Below are positions 1 to 9,606 of a stretch of 64,000 nt of DNA, piece by piece. The notes below the pieces were generated by a model that saw only the letters and a program-made list of their open reading frames with translations, did no database searches and had not been told where the DNA came from. The stretch covers positions 30,374-94,373 of the forward strand of contig CALXOV010000047.1 in NCBI GenBank assembly GCA_944390105.1. The letters are read 5' to 3'. A program made the position numbers and the translations under genes. The DNA is from an uncultured Succinivibrionaceae bacterium (GTDB lineage: Bacteria; Pseudomonadota; Gammaproteobacteria; Enterobacterales; Succinivibrionaceae). Position 1 is the first letter of the stretch, and each line of letters starts with the position of its first letter.

Positions 1-165
1 TGGGTCACCAGGCGCAAAGCCATGCTGACGCAGAGCATCTTGACAGGCGGCAATTAAATCCGGAGCTGTATTAAGCAGGGTGCCGTCTAAATCAAACAGT
101 ACCGCGCGCAGATCCTGTAGCGCGATAGCGGAAGCCGAGCGGTCGAGCTGAGTTTCTATTGACAC
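1..165 (-). CDS. gph: Phosphoglycolate phosphatase-like HAD hydrolase (5' part only)
   Basis: Reading leftward from a GTG at 165, the open frame runs off the window edge after 55 codons. It contains [16 protein letters not shown], the HAD motif I with the nucleophilic and acid/base aspartates, followed by a helix typical of Gph. Gph hydrolyses 2-phosphoglycolate, a product of DNA 3'-end repair. About 18 residues precede the HAD core, so the true start could lie further in. An AGGAA sits about 12 bases upstream of the GTG. The gene is divergent from apt. Other phosphatases of the Gph/PgmB branch share this N-terminus, so the exact substrate is inferred. Confidence 0.75.
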   Translation of the reverse strand, partial: MSIETQLDRSASAIALQDLRAVLFDLDGTLLNTAPDLIAACQDALRQHGFAPGDP

Positions 166-251
166 GATTAGGTTTTATTCCTATATTGTTTTAGTATTTT
201 GTTTGCTGAAGACTGCGTACGGCAGCCGCAGGACCCTTGGAGAAAACACTG

Positions 252-824
252 ATGTTACACCCGGCAGATATCGCTGATTTTAAGGAAAAGAGTGCCTACC
301 TGCAAGGCAGCATTAAGTCTATTCCCGATTTCCCTAAGCCGGGAATTTTATTTCGCGATATCACCTCACTATGTGAGGATAAAAAAGCCTTTGCTCTGAG
401 CATTGATCTGTTAACAGAAATTTTCAAAGATACCCGCATTGATAAAATTGTATGCGCGGAGGCGCGCGGCTTTGTTTTTGGCGCACCGTTGGCCTATCGC
501 TTAGGCTGTGGTTTAGTACTGGTGCGCAAGCCAGGCAAGTTGCCGCGTGCGACCATTGGTGAAAGCTATGATTTGGAGTATGGAAAAAATGTACTGCAGA
601 TCAATGTAGATGCTATTAAGTCTGGCGAGCGGGTGCTGGTGCTTGATGATCTGCTTGCCACCGGAGGCACAGTTGAGGCCATGATTAAGCTGGTACGGCG
701 CTTGCAGGGCGATGTCGTGGCTGCTGCCTTTGTGCTTGAGCTGTTTGATTTGGGCGCTGCTGAAAAGTTACGTGAGCACTGTCAGGTGGATGTGGTTTCC
801 TTAGTTAAATTTCCAGGACACTGA
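252..824 (+). CDS. apt: Adenine phosphoribosyltransferase
   Basis: Salvages adenine: adenine + PRPP gives AMP + PPi, in the cytoplasm. The 190-residue protein follows E. coli Apt closely, with [21 protein letters not shown] near the N-terminus, [12 protein letters not shown] in the middle, and the PRPP-binding [13 protein letters not shown] at about residues 127-139; it ends FPGH. The ATG at 252 is preferred over the in-frame TTG at 237 because GGAG lies 9 bases upstream and the length then fits the family. dnaX begins 33 bases downstream in the same direction, the usual apt-dnaX order of gammaproteobacteria. Confidence 0.95.
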   Translation: MLHPADIADFKEKSAYLQGSIKSIPDFPKPGILFRDITSLCEDKKAFALSIDLLTEIFKDTRIDKIVCAEARGFVFGAPLAYRLGCGLVLVRKPGKLPRATIGESYDLEYGKNVLQINVDAIKSGERVLVLDDLLATGGTVEAMIKLVRRLQGDVVAAAFVLELFDLGAAEKLREHCQVDVVSLVKFPGH

Positions 825-857
825 GGCAAGCATGTGGCAGCGCAGTAAGGAATAATC

Positions 858-1997
858 ATGGCTCTTGCATTAAGCGGTGAATATCAAGCTTTAGCTCGCA
901 AATATCGTCCTCAGACTTTTGCAGACGTGGTAGGACAGCGCCATGTTTTAGGAGCGTTGTCTAACGCTATTGACAGCAAGCGCATTCATCATGCTTATCT
1001 GTTGACCGGAACGCGCGGCATCGGTAAAACAACGATCGCGCGTATTATTGCTAAGTGCCTAGAATGTGAGCAGGGCATCAGCTCACATCCGTGCGGAGTC
1101 TGTGCGGCGTGCAACGCGATTGCCAAAGGGGCGTTTCCGGATGTAATTGAAATTGACGCAGCCTCGCAGACTAAGGTTGATGATACGCGTCAGCTGCTGG
1201 AAAATACTCAGTATCCGCCGGTCAGTGGCCGCTATAAGATTTACATCATTGACGAAGTTCACATGCTCTCGCAGAGCAGCTTCAATGCTTTGCTTAAAAC
1301 CTTAGAAGAGCCACCGTCCTACGTTAAATTTATTTTAGCAACTACCGATCCGCATAAAATTCCCACTACGGTGTTGTCGCGCTGTCTGCAGTTTCAACTC
1401 AAAGCGTTGTCACATGACGAAATTGCAACGCAGATTGTGAAAATTGCTGCTGCTGAGCAGATCTCTTGTGAGCCCGAAGCCGCGGCGCTACTGGCCCGCG
1501 CAGCCAAAGGTTCGATGCGCGATGCGTTATCGCTGACTGATCAAGCTATCGCTTTAGGGGGAGGGCGGATTGCCCGAGAAGCGGTGTTGTCTATGCTGGG
1601 ATCGGCGGGTGATAATCAATTGCTTGGTATCTTAGATAGTCTGCAGCCTAACAGTCAGGTGACTTTAGCGACAGTGCTAAGCGATATTGCAGCCATCAGC
1701 CCCAATTACCGTACGCTGCTTGAGGATTTAGCCCTAGCGTTGCATGATTTGGCGCTTTATCAATTTATCGGCGGAAGTAAGCTCAATGTATTTTCGTTGC
1801 CATCTGAGTTGCTTGCGCAGTATGCCCCGCGCTTTGGAGCGCAGGATCTGCAACTGTATTATCAGATCTGCTTGGAAGGATTGCGTGAGTATGAGTTTTC
1901 GCCTGATGGTAAATCTGCTTTTGAAATGACGGTATTGCGGCTGCACGCGTTTACACCGGAAAAAAAAAAGATTGGATATGTGAAGAAAACTCGGTAA
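858..1997 (+). CDS. dnaX: DNA polymerase III gamma-type clamp-loader subunit (zero-frame product of dnaX)
   Basis: ATPase motor of the sliding-clamp loader. Visible parts: KYRPQTFADVVGQ, P-loop GTRGIGKTT (about 51-59), four zinc-binding cysteines (67, 70, 79, 82/85 region), Walker B YIIDEVHML, sensor-1 LATTDPHKIP and sensor-2 GSMRDALSLTDQ. SD AAGG lies 8 bases before the ATG. The zero frame stops after 379 residues, just past the end of domain III, with the tail IGYVKKTR. This equals a gamma-only product. The tau-specific part lies in the -1 frame behind the heptamer A AAA AAG at 1964-1970. In E. coli the zero frame gives tau and the shift gives gamma, so this arrangement is inverted. Confidence 0.93.
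   Translation: MALALSGEYQALARKYRPQTFADVVGQRHVLGALSNAIDSKRIHHAYLLTGTRGIGKTTIARIIAKCLECEQGISSHPCGVCAACNAIAKGAFPDVIEIDAASQTKVDDTRQLLENTQYPPVSGRYKIYIIDEVHMLSQSSFNALLKTLEEPPSYVKFILATTDPHKIPTTVLSRCLQFQLKALSHDEIATQIVKIAAAEQISCEPEAAALLARAAKGSMRDALSLTDQAIALGGGRIAREAVLSMLGSAGDNQLLGILDSLQPNSQVTLATVLSDIAAISPNYRTLLEDLALALHDLALYQFIGGSKLNVFSLPSELLAQYAPRFGAQDLQLYYQICLEGLREYEFSPDGKSAFEMTVLRLHAFTPEKKKIGYVKKTR
1960..1970 (+). promoter_or_regulatory. Slippery A10G run: candidate programmed -1 frameshift or transcriptional slippage site in dnaX
   Basis: Ten A's followed by G. In the dnaX zero frame this reads GAA AAA AAA AAG, which contains the E. coli dnaX slippery heptamer A AAA AAG in exactly the productive phase. 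A -1 shift continues at GAT (1970) into a frame that is open to 3628. Addition of one A by RNA polymerase slippage would give the same result, as in Thermus dnaX. No clear upstream SD-like stimulator was seen, and only a weak 4-bp downstream stem. A homopolymer sequencing error (A11 read as A10) is the main alternative. Confidence 0.75.
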
Positions 1998-3628
1998 AAG
2001 TAGATTATTCCCCGCAAGCTACGGCGTCATTAACGCTACGTTCTGCTGCGGCTGAAGCCTCAAGTGAGCTTGCAACTGCGAATAATTTGAATTACGCTCA
2101 GCCGATTAATATTGATGCGGCAATAGCACAGCTTAACACCTTAAAAGCTGCGTCGCTGCCGCGTACAGAGACACTGGACGTGCCATTGGCAACTAAGGCT
2201 CCTGCAGCTCAGACGTCTGTCGCAGTATCTGTTAGCACTGAACAGATTGCAGCTCCTGCAGCAGTCCAAAGTGCCGTCCCCTCTGTCAACCGTGTGCAAC
2301 AGCAACGCTATCAGTTGTGTCAGCAGGCTTTGGATTATCTGCAGCTGGTACAGCGCGTGTCCGGAGAGCTATGCGCGCAGCTCAACAAGCATCCAGAGGC
2401 ATCTGCCCGCGACATTGTATCTTTGGGCGATTTGGCCAAGGCTATTGACGCACAGCATCAGACGCGTAAGCAAAATGCGCCGGAGAACGTAGCACCGCAG
2501 CCGCTGCGAGCGCAACCTACGGCGGCTTCAGCTCAGTATGTGCGGAGTATGCAAGAGCAGGCATCATTGCTAATGGCTGATGCTCCTCTTGAACCACAAG
2601 GTACAGAGAGTGCTCGCCTGTCCGATGCTGATATAGCAAGACTGTCTGCGGCGCCACACGAAGAACAGCGTGCGGCGGCGTTGGCCATTAATCAAGCCGT
2701 AGATGCAGCGGCGATGTCCGAAGACTACACTTCGCCTTTATCGGCCAATTTTGGAGCTGAGCCCGCTTCTGCGATAATTGAGTCTGTAGCACAGAGCTCG
2801 CTTAGCTTGCAGCAACATACGGCAAATGCGCAACTTGAGCTACATTCGGCAGTCCCTCAATTATCTGCTATTGATGAGCCGGAGATGCCGGATTATCTGC
2901 GGGATATCCCAGATGATGATATACCGCCTGAAGATGGAGAGCCTGAAGCAGCGGAACAATCTTTGGTAGTCGGAACGCTCAGCGACGAAGGGGATGAGTT
3001 GAAAGAACTTCCGCATGAAGAGCAGACTGCTCAGGCGATGCTGTTTTCGCCCGATCGACAGCAGGGCGTACAGTCGGTTGCGCCGCAGCTCAATACCCGT
3101 CCGTCGGATTTAGCGCCGCGGCGTGCGCTACAGCCAATCAAGCATTTGCCGACAGGATATTGCGCGCCGCAATTTAAAGGCTTAAGCCCAATCACAGTTG
3201 AGGATTTTTATCCGCAGCTTGCAACTCACAGTCCTTGGTATGACTTGATTGAAAAAGCCGCCATCCCTCCGGGGCCGGAGCGCACAGCACTGCTGTATTC
3301 TGCTTTAGTTAGCGGACCTAATGCCGATGGAAGTATAGAGCTGACTATGAGTGAGGAATATCGAACCTTTATTTTAGGTGGAAAGGCTCTGCCGCTACTC
3401 AATAATCTGTTTTCGCAGTATTTCACGCGGACGATTGAACTGAAGATACATTTTACGACTGGAACGCCGACGGATGCACCGGCATCTGTAGCACAGCAGC
3501 TGATGGGAGCTGCTGTGGAGTACCAACGCGCAGAATTGATGCGTGTTCCGTTTATTAATGCGCTCTTTAGCGGATTGGAAGAGAATATGCAGGAAGTGAT
3601 GCTGACTCTTTATCAGGAGGATAAATAA
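1970..3628 (+). CDS. dnaX: tau-specific domains IV-V of DnaX, reached by -1 frameshift
   Basis: The frame is open from the slip site (beginning DWICEENS) to 3628 and adds about 552 residues, giving a tau of about 923 residues, longer than the 643 of E. coli. The middle is Ala/Gln/Glu-rich and low in complexity, with the acidic patch DDDIPPEDGEPEAAE; this fits the flexible, helicase-contacting domain IV. The last 130 residues (from SPWYDLIEKA through SIELTMSEEYRTF and AVEYQRAELMRV to FINALFSGLEE) follow the layout of E. coli tau domain V, which binds the polymerase alpha subunit. A separate start at TTG 2087 is possible but has no convincing ribosome binding site, so it is read as one gene with the upstream frame. 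Confidence 0.8.
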   Translation, partial: DWICEENSVKVDYSPQATASLTLRSAAAEASSELATANNLNYAQPINIDAAIAQLNTLKAASLPRTETLDVPLATKAPAAQTSVAVSVSTEQIAAPAAVQSAVPSVNRVQQQRYQLCQQALDYLQLVQRVSGELCAQLNKHPEASARDIVSLGDLAKAIDAQHQTRKQNAPENVAPQPLRAQPTAASAQYVRSMQEQASLLMADAPLEPQGTESARLSDADIARLSAAPHEEQRAAALAINQAVDAAAMSEDYTSPLSANFGAEPASAIIESVAQSSLSLQQHTANAQLELHSAVPQLSAIDEPEMPDYLRDIPDDDIPPEDGEPEAAEQSLVVGTLSDEGDELKELPHEEQTAQAMLFSPDRQQGVQSVAPQLNTRPSDLAPRRALQPIKHLPTGYCAPQFKGLSPITVEDFYPQLATHSPWYDLIEKAAIPPGPERTALLYSALVSGPNADGSIELTMSEEYRTFILGGKALPLLNNLFSQYFTRTIELKIHFTTGTPTDAPASVAQQLMGAAVEYQRAELMRVPFINALFSGLEENMQEVMLTLYQEDK

Positions 3629-4141
3629 TTATTACATTTAAATTGATATTAAAATGTTTAATATTTTAGTTGTATTAAGTTAACTTCCCTGGCTAAAGAG
3701 TTGCGGCTTGCCGCTGCAAGACTTTAGACTCTGGTTGACTAGCTTAAGTCCTGCAATGGACTGTGCTTATTAGGACATGGTCGGCGCGGGATGTTGCTTC
3801 GAATTCGGTGCTTTGCGCTTTGTAGTTAAAAGCTCTAAAGGCTAAGGAGCAGTGCTACAGGCGCAAAAACCTAATAAACATTGGCGCTGGATCACTACGT
3901 GTATGATGCACAAGGAAACATAACTTGAGCGTATATGATTGGAACTTGCAAGGACGGCTGCTGATGTCGGGCTTATCAGCTAAGGCTTGTCATTTATTAA
4001 AAGCAGCTCTAAGGCTAAGGTCGCAAGTTTTGTAGAAGTAAGCTGCAAGCAATTAAAGCTAGTTTAACCGAAATTAGAACACAGGAGGACGGCAATTCTT
4101 CCTTTGCTTATAAGCAGTGTGGGACTCCTTGCCGTAATTTG
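3629..4141. other. 513-base gap with no recognisable gene
   Basis: No long open frame and no tRNA or SRP RNA signature was found; recR and the YbaB gene, which often follow dnaX, are absent. AGCTCTAA-(A)-GGCTAAGG occurs twice (about 3832 and 4008), so part of the stretch may be an old duplication. The end contains AGGAGGACGGCAA (about 4083) and, 40 bases later, TTGCCGTAA, which could pair weakly with each other just before the next gene. The next gene's promoter presumably lies here. Confidence 0.4.
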
Positions 4142-5734
4142 ATGAACCGCACCTTTTCCATCCGCTCTCTTTTTCTTACGGCGGTAATGCTGTGTAGTCT
4201 GTGCTTTTTAACCCTGACAGCCTATAGTTATTACGACATGATTTTGATTCGCAATTCATCGTCGTCTCTGGTGCGTGAGTCTATTCCTCGAGTGATGAAT
4301 GCGCAACGCGCAATCTTAGACTTAGAGCGCTTAAAGATTTATATCAATACGATCGAACACAGTATTGAGCCTGAGCAAGCGCATAATGCCTACATGGATG
4401 CCTCAACTTTGCTAACTGAAACCATGTTTGATGAGGATGATGTTGCCGTATTGGCGCGCAACGTCTTGAATAAAGTCAAGCTGATGTGGCAGACGCGCAA
4501 AGAGCTAATGACGGCGCGCTACGACATGATGCGGACCTGGGGTTATTTAGCGCTGGCTATAGATCGTTTAGAGAGACTAGATCGTCAGGCGGACGCCGCC
4601 GTGCTGCAACCGGATGATTTTTTAGGGGCAATGTACCTGCCGAATGCTGATGTTGGCGCTTTTGCTGCCAGTTCAGCGGTAAAGCAACGCTATACGGCGG
4701 CGGTGGAGCGCTGTCATAAGGCTGCGGAGCATTCGGCCCTGGATGCTAGCTGTAATGTGGTCACTACCGCCAGACGGCAGATGGAACTGCATTTTGCCGC
4801 CTTTGCTGATGCCAAAGAAAAGCTCCATCAACGAACGGCGGAAATTGAATATATGATTCGCCTAATGTCCAGTTCATATACGCAAAATGAGGCTGTTGTT
4901 ATCAGCACTGAACTTGGCTATATTCGTGATATTACCACGGATCTGACTCATTATCTGCTGCTCATTGGGGTGTTCGCGATCATGAGTGCGCTGGGACTGT
5001 ACATCGCCGTATTTCATGTGGTGATTGAGCCGCTGCAACAGATCACTGCCTTTATTAACCGCTTTAATCACAAGCTGTCGGTAGAAGGGATGGTCTTGCC
5101 TTCTACCCACGTTACCGAAATTCATAAGATCACCGCGCTGCTACATCGTTTGTTTGATGATGTAAAGAAAATGACCTCAGATTCAGAGCGCATCACGCAA
5201 CGTTACAGTGAGCTTTTGACCCTCTCGTATTACGATGAGCTGACTGGAGCACATAATCGCCGGGCACTGGAATTGTTCAATCGTACCATAGAGCAAGTGC
5301 CGCCGCGCTGTGCCGTTATGATGGTTGATATTGATTTCTTTAAAAAATTTAATGATACCTTGGGGCATCAGAAAGGCGATATGGTGCTGCGGCGCGTCAG
5401 CACGTGTCTTATTAAAAATACCGCTGAATCCGATATCGTGTATCGCTACGGGGGTGAAGAGTTCTGCATTGTGCTACAGGATATCGATAAGGATAAATTG
5501 GCGGCAATCGGCGCGCGTTTATGTCAATCCGTTAAGCAACTGGACATGTTAAATCCAGGCAATGACAATAAGCCGGTTACCATCTCCATAGGCATCAGCC
5601 CGGTAACGCAAGTAAGCGGAGAGTGGACGTTAGAGGAACTTATCTATAAGGCCGATCGCGCACTGTACGAAGCTAAGAGTTCAGGTCGTGAACGCTTTGT
5701 GTTCTATCATGAAAATCAAGAGGGCTTATTATAG
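4142..5734 (+). CDS. Membrane-anchored diguanylate cyclase (GGDEF) with four-helix sensor region
   Basis: Makes cyclic di-GMP from two GTP. One membrane helix lies near the N-terminus (LFLTAVMLCSLCFLTLTAYSY) and a second around residues 265-290, enclosing a roughly 220-residue, mostly helical periplasmic sensor; a HAMP-like linker follows. The C-terminal cyclase domain has DELTGAHNRRAL, MMVDIDFFKKFND and the catalytic RYGGEEF at about residues 435-441. The inhibitory RxxD site is AESD here, so product inhibition is probably lost. ATG 4142 is used in place of the TTG one codon earlier; neither has a clear SD. It stands alone. A second c-di-GMP enzyme is at 61443. Confidence 0.88.
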   Translation: MNRTFSIRSLFLTAVMLCSLCFLTLTAYSYYDMILIRNSSSSLVRESIPRVMNAQRAILDLERLKIYINTIEHSIEPEQAHNAYMDASTLLTETMFDEDDVAVLARNVLNKVKLMWQTRKELMTARYDMMRTWGYLALAIDRLERLDRQADAAVLQPDDFLGAMYLPNADVGAFAASSAVKQRYTAAVERCHKAAEHSALDASCNVVTTARRQMELHFAAFADAKEKLHQRTAEIEYMIRLMSSSYTQNEAVVISTELGYIRDITTDLTHYLLLIGVFAIMSALGLYIAVFHVVIEPLQQITAFINRFNHKLSVEGMVLPSTHVTEIHKITALLHRLFDDVKKMTSDSERITQRYSELLTLSYYDELTGAHNRRALELFNRTIEQVPPRCAVMMVDIDFFKKFNDTLGHQKGDMVLRRVSTCLIKNTAESDIVYRYGGEEFCIVLQDIDKDKLAAIGARLCQSVKQLDMLNPGNDNKPVTISIGISPVTQVSGEWTLEELIYKADRALYEAKSSGRERFVFYHENQEGLL

Positions 5735-5782
5735 TGCATTTACATCATGCTATGCAGAAAAGCGATAACGATTGACGTAATT

Positions 5783-5813
5783 TTGTCTGTGAAGCGGTAC
5801 GATGCTTTATAAT
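5783..5813 (+). promoter_or_regulatory. Candidate promoter of the potF-like gene
   Basis: A perfect TATAAT at 5808-5813 is preceded by TTGTCT at 5783-5788, with a long 19-base spacer. A small hairpin (GCGTGT / ACACGC, 5819-5836) follows in the leader. SD AAGGA is just before the ATG at 5888. Confidence 0.4.
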
Positions 5814-5887
5814 GACATGCGTGTGTCTTGACACGCGGATGCCGCTTGGGCATGTTATTAATATGCTGTTTTGTAAGGATTTAGCGT

Positions 5888-7015
5888 ATGAAACAATTAA
5901 GCCGAATCTTAAATTGCGCTGCTGCCGCTGCTGTTTGCGTTACGGTGGGGGCCGTTAATGCCGCTGAAATTAATATTTGGAACTGGAGTGATTATATTGC
6001 CCAGAATACCGTGGCGGATTTTGAAAAACAGCTGGGAATCGAAGCTAATTACGCTTTGTTTGACTCCAATGAGATGGTTGAGGCGCGTCTGTTATCAGGG
6101 CATTCTGGTTTTGATGCTTGCATGATGACTAGCTATTATGTACCGCGTTTGGCCAAAGCCGGGGCACTTGAAAAAATTGATAAAAGTAAAATCCCTAATT
6201 GGCAGCATCTGGATGAAAAACGCATGCAGGTTCTAGCGCAGCTTGATCCTAATAATGAGTATGCCTATCCTTATACCGAAATTTCCGTCGGTATTGGTTA
6301 CAATAAGGAAAAAATTGCTGAGATTTTTGGACCTGACTATAAAGTAGATTCTTGGGATTTTATGTTTAAGAAGGAAAATTCTGCTAAGCTCAAGCAGTGC
6401 GGTATTGCCATTTTAGACTCGCCTATTGAGATCATCTCGACGGTGATGCATTATTTAGGTAAAGATCCTAATTCTGAAAAAGCTGCTGATTACACAGAGG
6501 CACAGGAACTTTTGACCAAGCTTGCCTCTAATGTGGCATATTTCCATTCCTCACGTTTCATTAACGATTTGGCCTCAGGTGAAATTTGCGTTGCGGTGGG
6601 GTATTCCGGTGATATTCTACAGGCGGCCGATCGCGCTAAACAGTCCGGGCGCGGTTACACCATTGATTTCGTGATGCCCAAGGAAGGTTCGCTTTTGTGG
6701 TTTGACTGTTGGACGATTCCAGCAGGGGCGGAAAATTATGATGAAGCTCATGCTTGGTTCAATTACTTGATGGATGATAAAGTGGCAGCTTCCATCTCTA
6801 ATGAAATCAAGTATATTTTGCCAGTAAAGGGTGCCATGGCAAATTTAGGCGAGGATTTGAAAAATAATCCTAGCGTAAATTTATCGCCAGAAATGCTTGC
6901 AAAAACATATTTTCCGAAGCCGACTTCAAGCAAGGTCTCGCGTATTACCAACCGGGTTTGGAACTCCATGAAGCTCAATTCCGATGCGGAGGCCGAAGGA
7001 ACTGGTTGGGAATAA
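5888..7015 (+). CDS. Periplasmic putrescine/spermidine-binding protein, PotF-like
   Basis: Solute-binding component of a polyamine ABC importer. It has a cleavable signal peptide (MKQLSRILNCAAAAAVCV, probable cut after VNA). The mature protein tracks PotF: NIWNWSDYIAQNTVADFEKQ, FDSNEMVEARLLSG, TGIGYN-type segment (VGIGYNKEK), LGKDPNSEKAADYTEA, YFHSSRFINDLASGEICVAVGYSGD and MPKEGSLLWFD. Its 375 residues match the family. No permease or ATPase gene adjoins it, so it must serve a transporter encoded elsewhere. parA starts 12 bases downstream, which suggests cotranscription. Putrescine versus spermidine preference cannot be read here. Confidence 0.85.
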   Translation: MKQLSRILNCAAAAAVCVTVGAVNAAEINIWNWSDYIAQNTVADFEKQLGIEANYALFDSNEMVEARLLSGHSGFDACMMTSYYVPRLAKAGALEKIDKSKIPNWQHLDEKRMQVLAQLDPNNEYAYPYTEISVGIGYNKEKIAEIFGPDYKVDSWDFMFKKENSAKLKQCGIAILDSPIEIISTVMHYLGKDPNSEKAADYTEAQELLTKLASNVAYFHSSRFINDLASGEICVAVGYSGDILQAADRAKQSGRGYTIDFVMPKEGSLLWFDCWTIPAGAENYDEAHAWFNYLMDDKVAASISNEIKYILPVKGAMANLGEDLKNNPSVNLSPEMLAKTYFPKPTSSKVSRITNRVWNSMKLNSDAEAEGTGWE

Positions 7016-7027
7016 AGGCTTGCAGCC

Positions 7028-7789
7028 ATGGCGCAGATCTTGTGCATCGCTAATCCCAAAGGCGGCAGTACTAAAACTTCGACTGCCGTCAATTTAGGTT
7101 GCGCGATTGCACCGACGCAGCGGCGAGTTCTCTTAGTGGATTTAGATCCCGCCGGAGCGGCAACAGCCGCACTGCGCAGCCACGTCTGCAATGGCCAAGG
7201 ATTGGCGGCCTGTTATATGGCAGGACACGATCCTTCAGCCTTTATTCAATATGCGCCGAGCGCTGGTTTTGATCTGCTGCCAAGCGATAGTGACTTAACT
7301 GCCTTTGCTGCGCTGTTGCGCACCGTAAATGAAGCCAAGCAACAGCTTTCCTTCGCGTTGCAGACGCTTAGTGCGCGTTACGATCTCATCATTCTAGATA
7401 CTCCGCCCACTCTTGATTTGCTGACAGTCAATGCGCTGTGTGCAGCCCATCATGTGTTGATCCCGACGCCGTGCGAATATTATGCGCTTGATGCACTGCG
7501 CAGCCTTATTGCTACTTTGCATAAACTTGAACAGCAAGGTTATTTTAAAGGTGACATTATTGGCATTGTGCGTACGCTCTACGATGAAAATGCCCAGCAA
7601 TCTGCTGTTATCAAGGATGTGCTACAAGGTCTGGGCGATCTGCTGTGTGCCTCTATCATTCCGTATGCTGCTGTAATTTCTGAGGCATCCGCTTTAGGGC
7701 GCCCAGTGATGCTTTATGATAAATCATCAAGCGGAGCGCGCGCTTATCTTGCTTTGGCCGGAGAATTACTTGCGCGCATGAATCTGTAG
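7028..7789 (+). CDS. Orphan ParA/Soj-family ATPase
   Basis: Small ParA-type partition/positioning ATPase of 253 residues without an N-terminal DNA-binding domain. It has the deviant Walker A KGGSTKTS near residue 12, in which the usual Gly before the Lys is Thr; plasmid ParAs of the SopA/P1 type also vary at this position (KGGVYKTS, KGGVSKTV). Walker A' VDLDPAG, Walker B LIILDTPP and a C-terminal ALGRPV-type segment are present. No ParB gene or parS-like cluster follows; enolase is next. It lies 12 bases after the polyamine-binding gene, likely as an operon. Its cargo is unknown. Confidence 0.8.
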   Translation: MAQILCIANPKGGSTKTSTAVNLGCAIAPTQRRVLLVDLDPAGAATAALRSHVCNGQGLAACYMAGHDPSAFIQYAPSAGFDLLPSDSDLTAFAALLRTVNEAKQQLSFALQTLSARYDLIILDTPPTLDLLTVNALCAAHHVLIPTPCEYYALDALRSLIATLHKLEQQGYFKGDIIGIVRTLYDENAQQSAVIKDVLQGLGDLLCASIIPYAAVISEASALGRPVMLYDKSSSGARAYLALAGELLARMNL

Positions 7790-7794
7790 CTTAA

Positions 7795-9201
<1,407 letters not shown>

Positions 9202-9223
9202 GTTTTTCCGCACACTCACTCTG

Positions 9224-9254
9224 ACCTAAGGCAGGAACATAACTTGCCTTAGGT
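9224..9254. terminator. Hairpin after eno
   Basis: ACCTAAGGCA and TGCCTTAGGT form a perfect 10-bp stem with an 11-base loop, 23 bases after the eno stop. No T-run follows, so it could be a processing or stabilising hairpin and not an intrinsic terminator. Confidence 0.5.
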
Positions 9255-9295
9255 GCTTGGCGCATGCCTTAGCGAACGCTTGTGCGTGATAGTGT

Positions 9296-9343
9296 TAAGC
9301 GCCTTTTATTTTGCCCCAAAGAACGTCTTTTTATTTGCCCCCT
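9296..9343. repeat. Lone copy of the end repeat of the 33.4 kb element
   Basis: This roughly 48-base stretch (starting AAGCGCCTTTTATTTTG and ending TTTTTATTTGCCC) is highly similar to the left end of the element at 33439-33870, allowing a 2-3 base gap in the middle. No partner end was found nearby. The rest of 9255-9520 shows no gene. Confidence 0.55.
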
Positions 9344-9524
9344 TAACGGTGTTAGCCAGAGCTAGCTGCACTATCTACAAAAATCGTCTGTATTGCAAGT
9401 ATCCGGACAGTGTGGGCAGTTTGGGCGGCTTTTTGTGGAGCAACCTATATGCTGCTTGATTGTGGCAATAAAACTCTCCACTAAAATCGTGCTTGGATGA
9501 CACCATAAATTTCTTGCCGTTATA

Positions 9525-9553
9525 TTGACACGATGTCAGAATGGAACAATAAT
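9525..9553 (+). promoter_or_regulatory. Near-consensus promoter of the reductase-flavodoxin-tetR cluster
   Basis: TTGACA (9525-9530), a 17-base spacer and AATAAT (9548-9553), matching 11 of 12 sigma-70 consensus bases. Such a strong promoter is expected to need repression, and two palindromes overlie it. Confidence 0.7.
9526..9538. promoter_or_regulatory. Operator 1, TGACA-N3-TGTCA
   Basis: Palindrome TGACACGATGTCA overlaps the -35 box. It has the same TGACA-N3-TGTCA layout as operator 2, 36 bases downstream. The TetR-family protein encoded at 10799 in the same cluster is the likely ligand (inference). A further half site, TGACAC, lies at about 9498. Confidence 0.6.
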
Positions 9554-9560
9554 ATGAATA

Positions 9561-9575
9561 CTGACACAGTGTCAG
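9561..9575. promoter_or_regulatory. Operator 2, perfect palindrome CTGACACAGTGTCAG
   Basis: Perfect 15-base inverted repeat at about the transcription start region, 7 bases after the -10 box. It is the better of the two TGACA-N3-TGTCA sites. Confidence 0.65.
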
Positions 9576-9606
9576 AATAGAGTAAGGTAATGGAGATAAA
9601 TAAGGC

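Noticed and set aside
2087..3628. Independent gene starting at TTG 2087
   Set aside because: The frame is open upstream to the slip site, there is no SD at 2087, and the C-terminal domain is that of DnaX tau.
3629..4141. 4.5S (SRP) RNA or tRNA in the gap after dnaX
   Set aside because: The conserved SRP tetraloop region and the tRNA T-loop and anticodon patterns were not found.
9253..9459. 68-codon plus-strand open frame between eno and the reductase cluster
   Set aside because: It crosses the dispersed repeat at 9296-9343, has no recognisable features and lacks a ribosome binding site.
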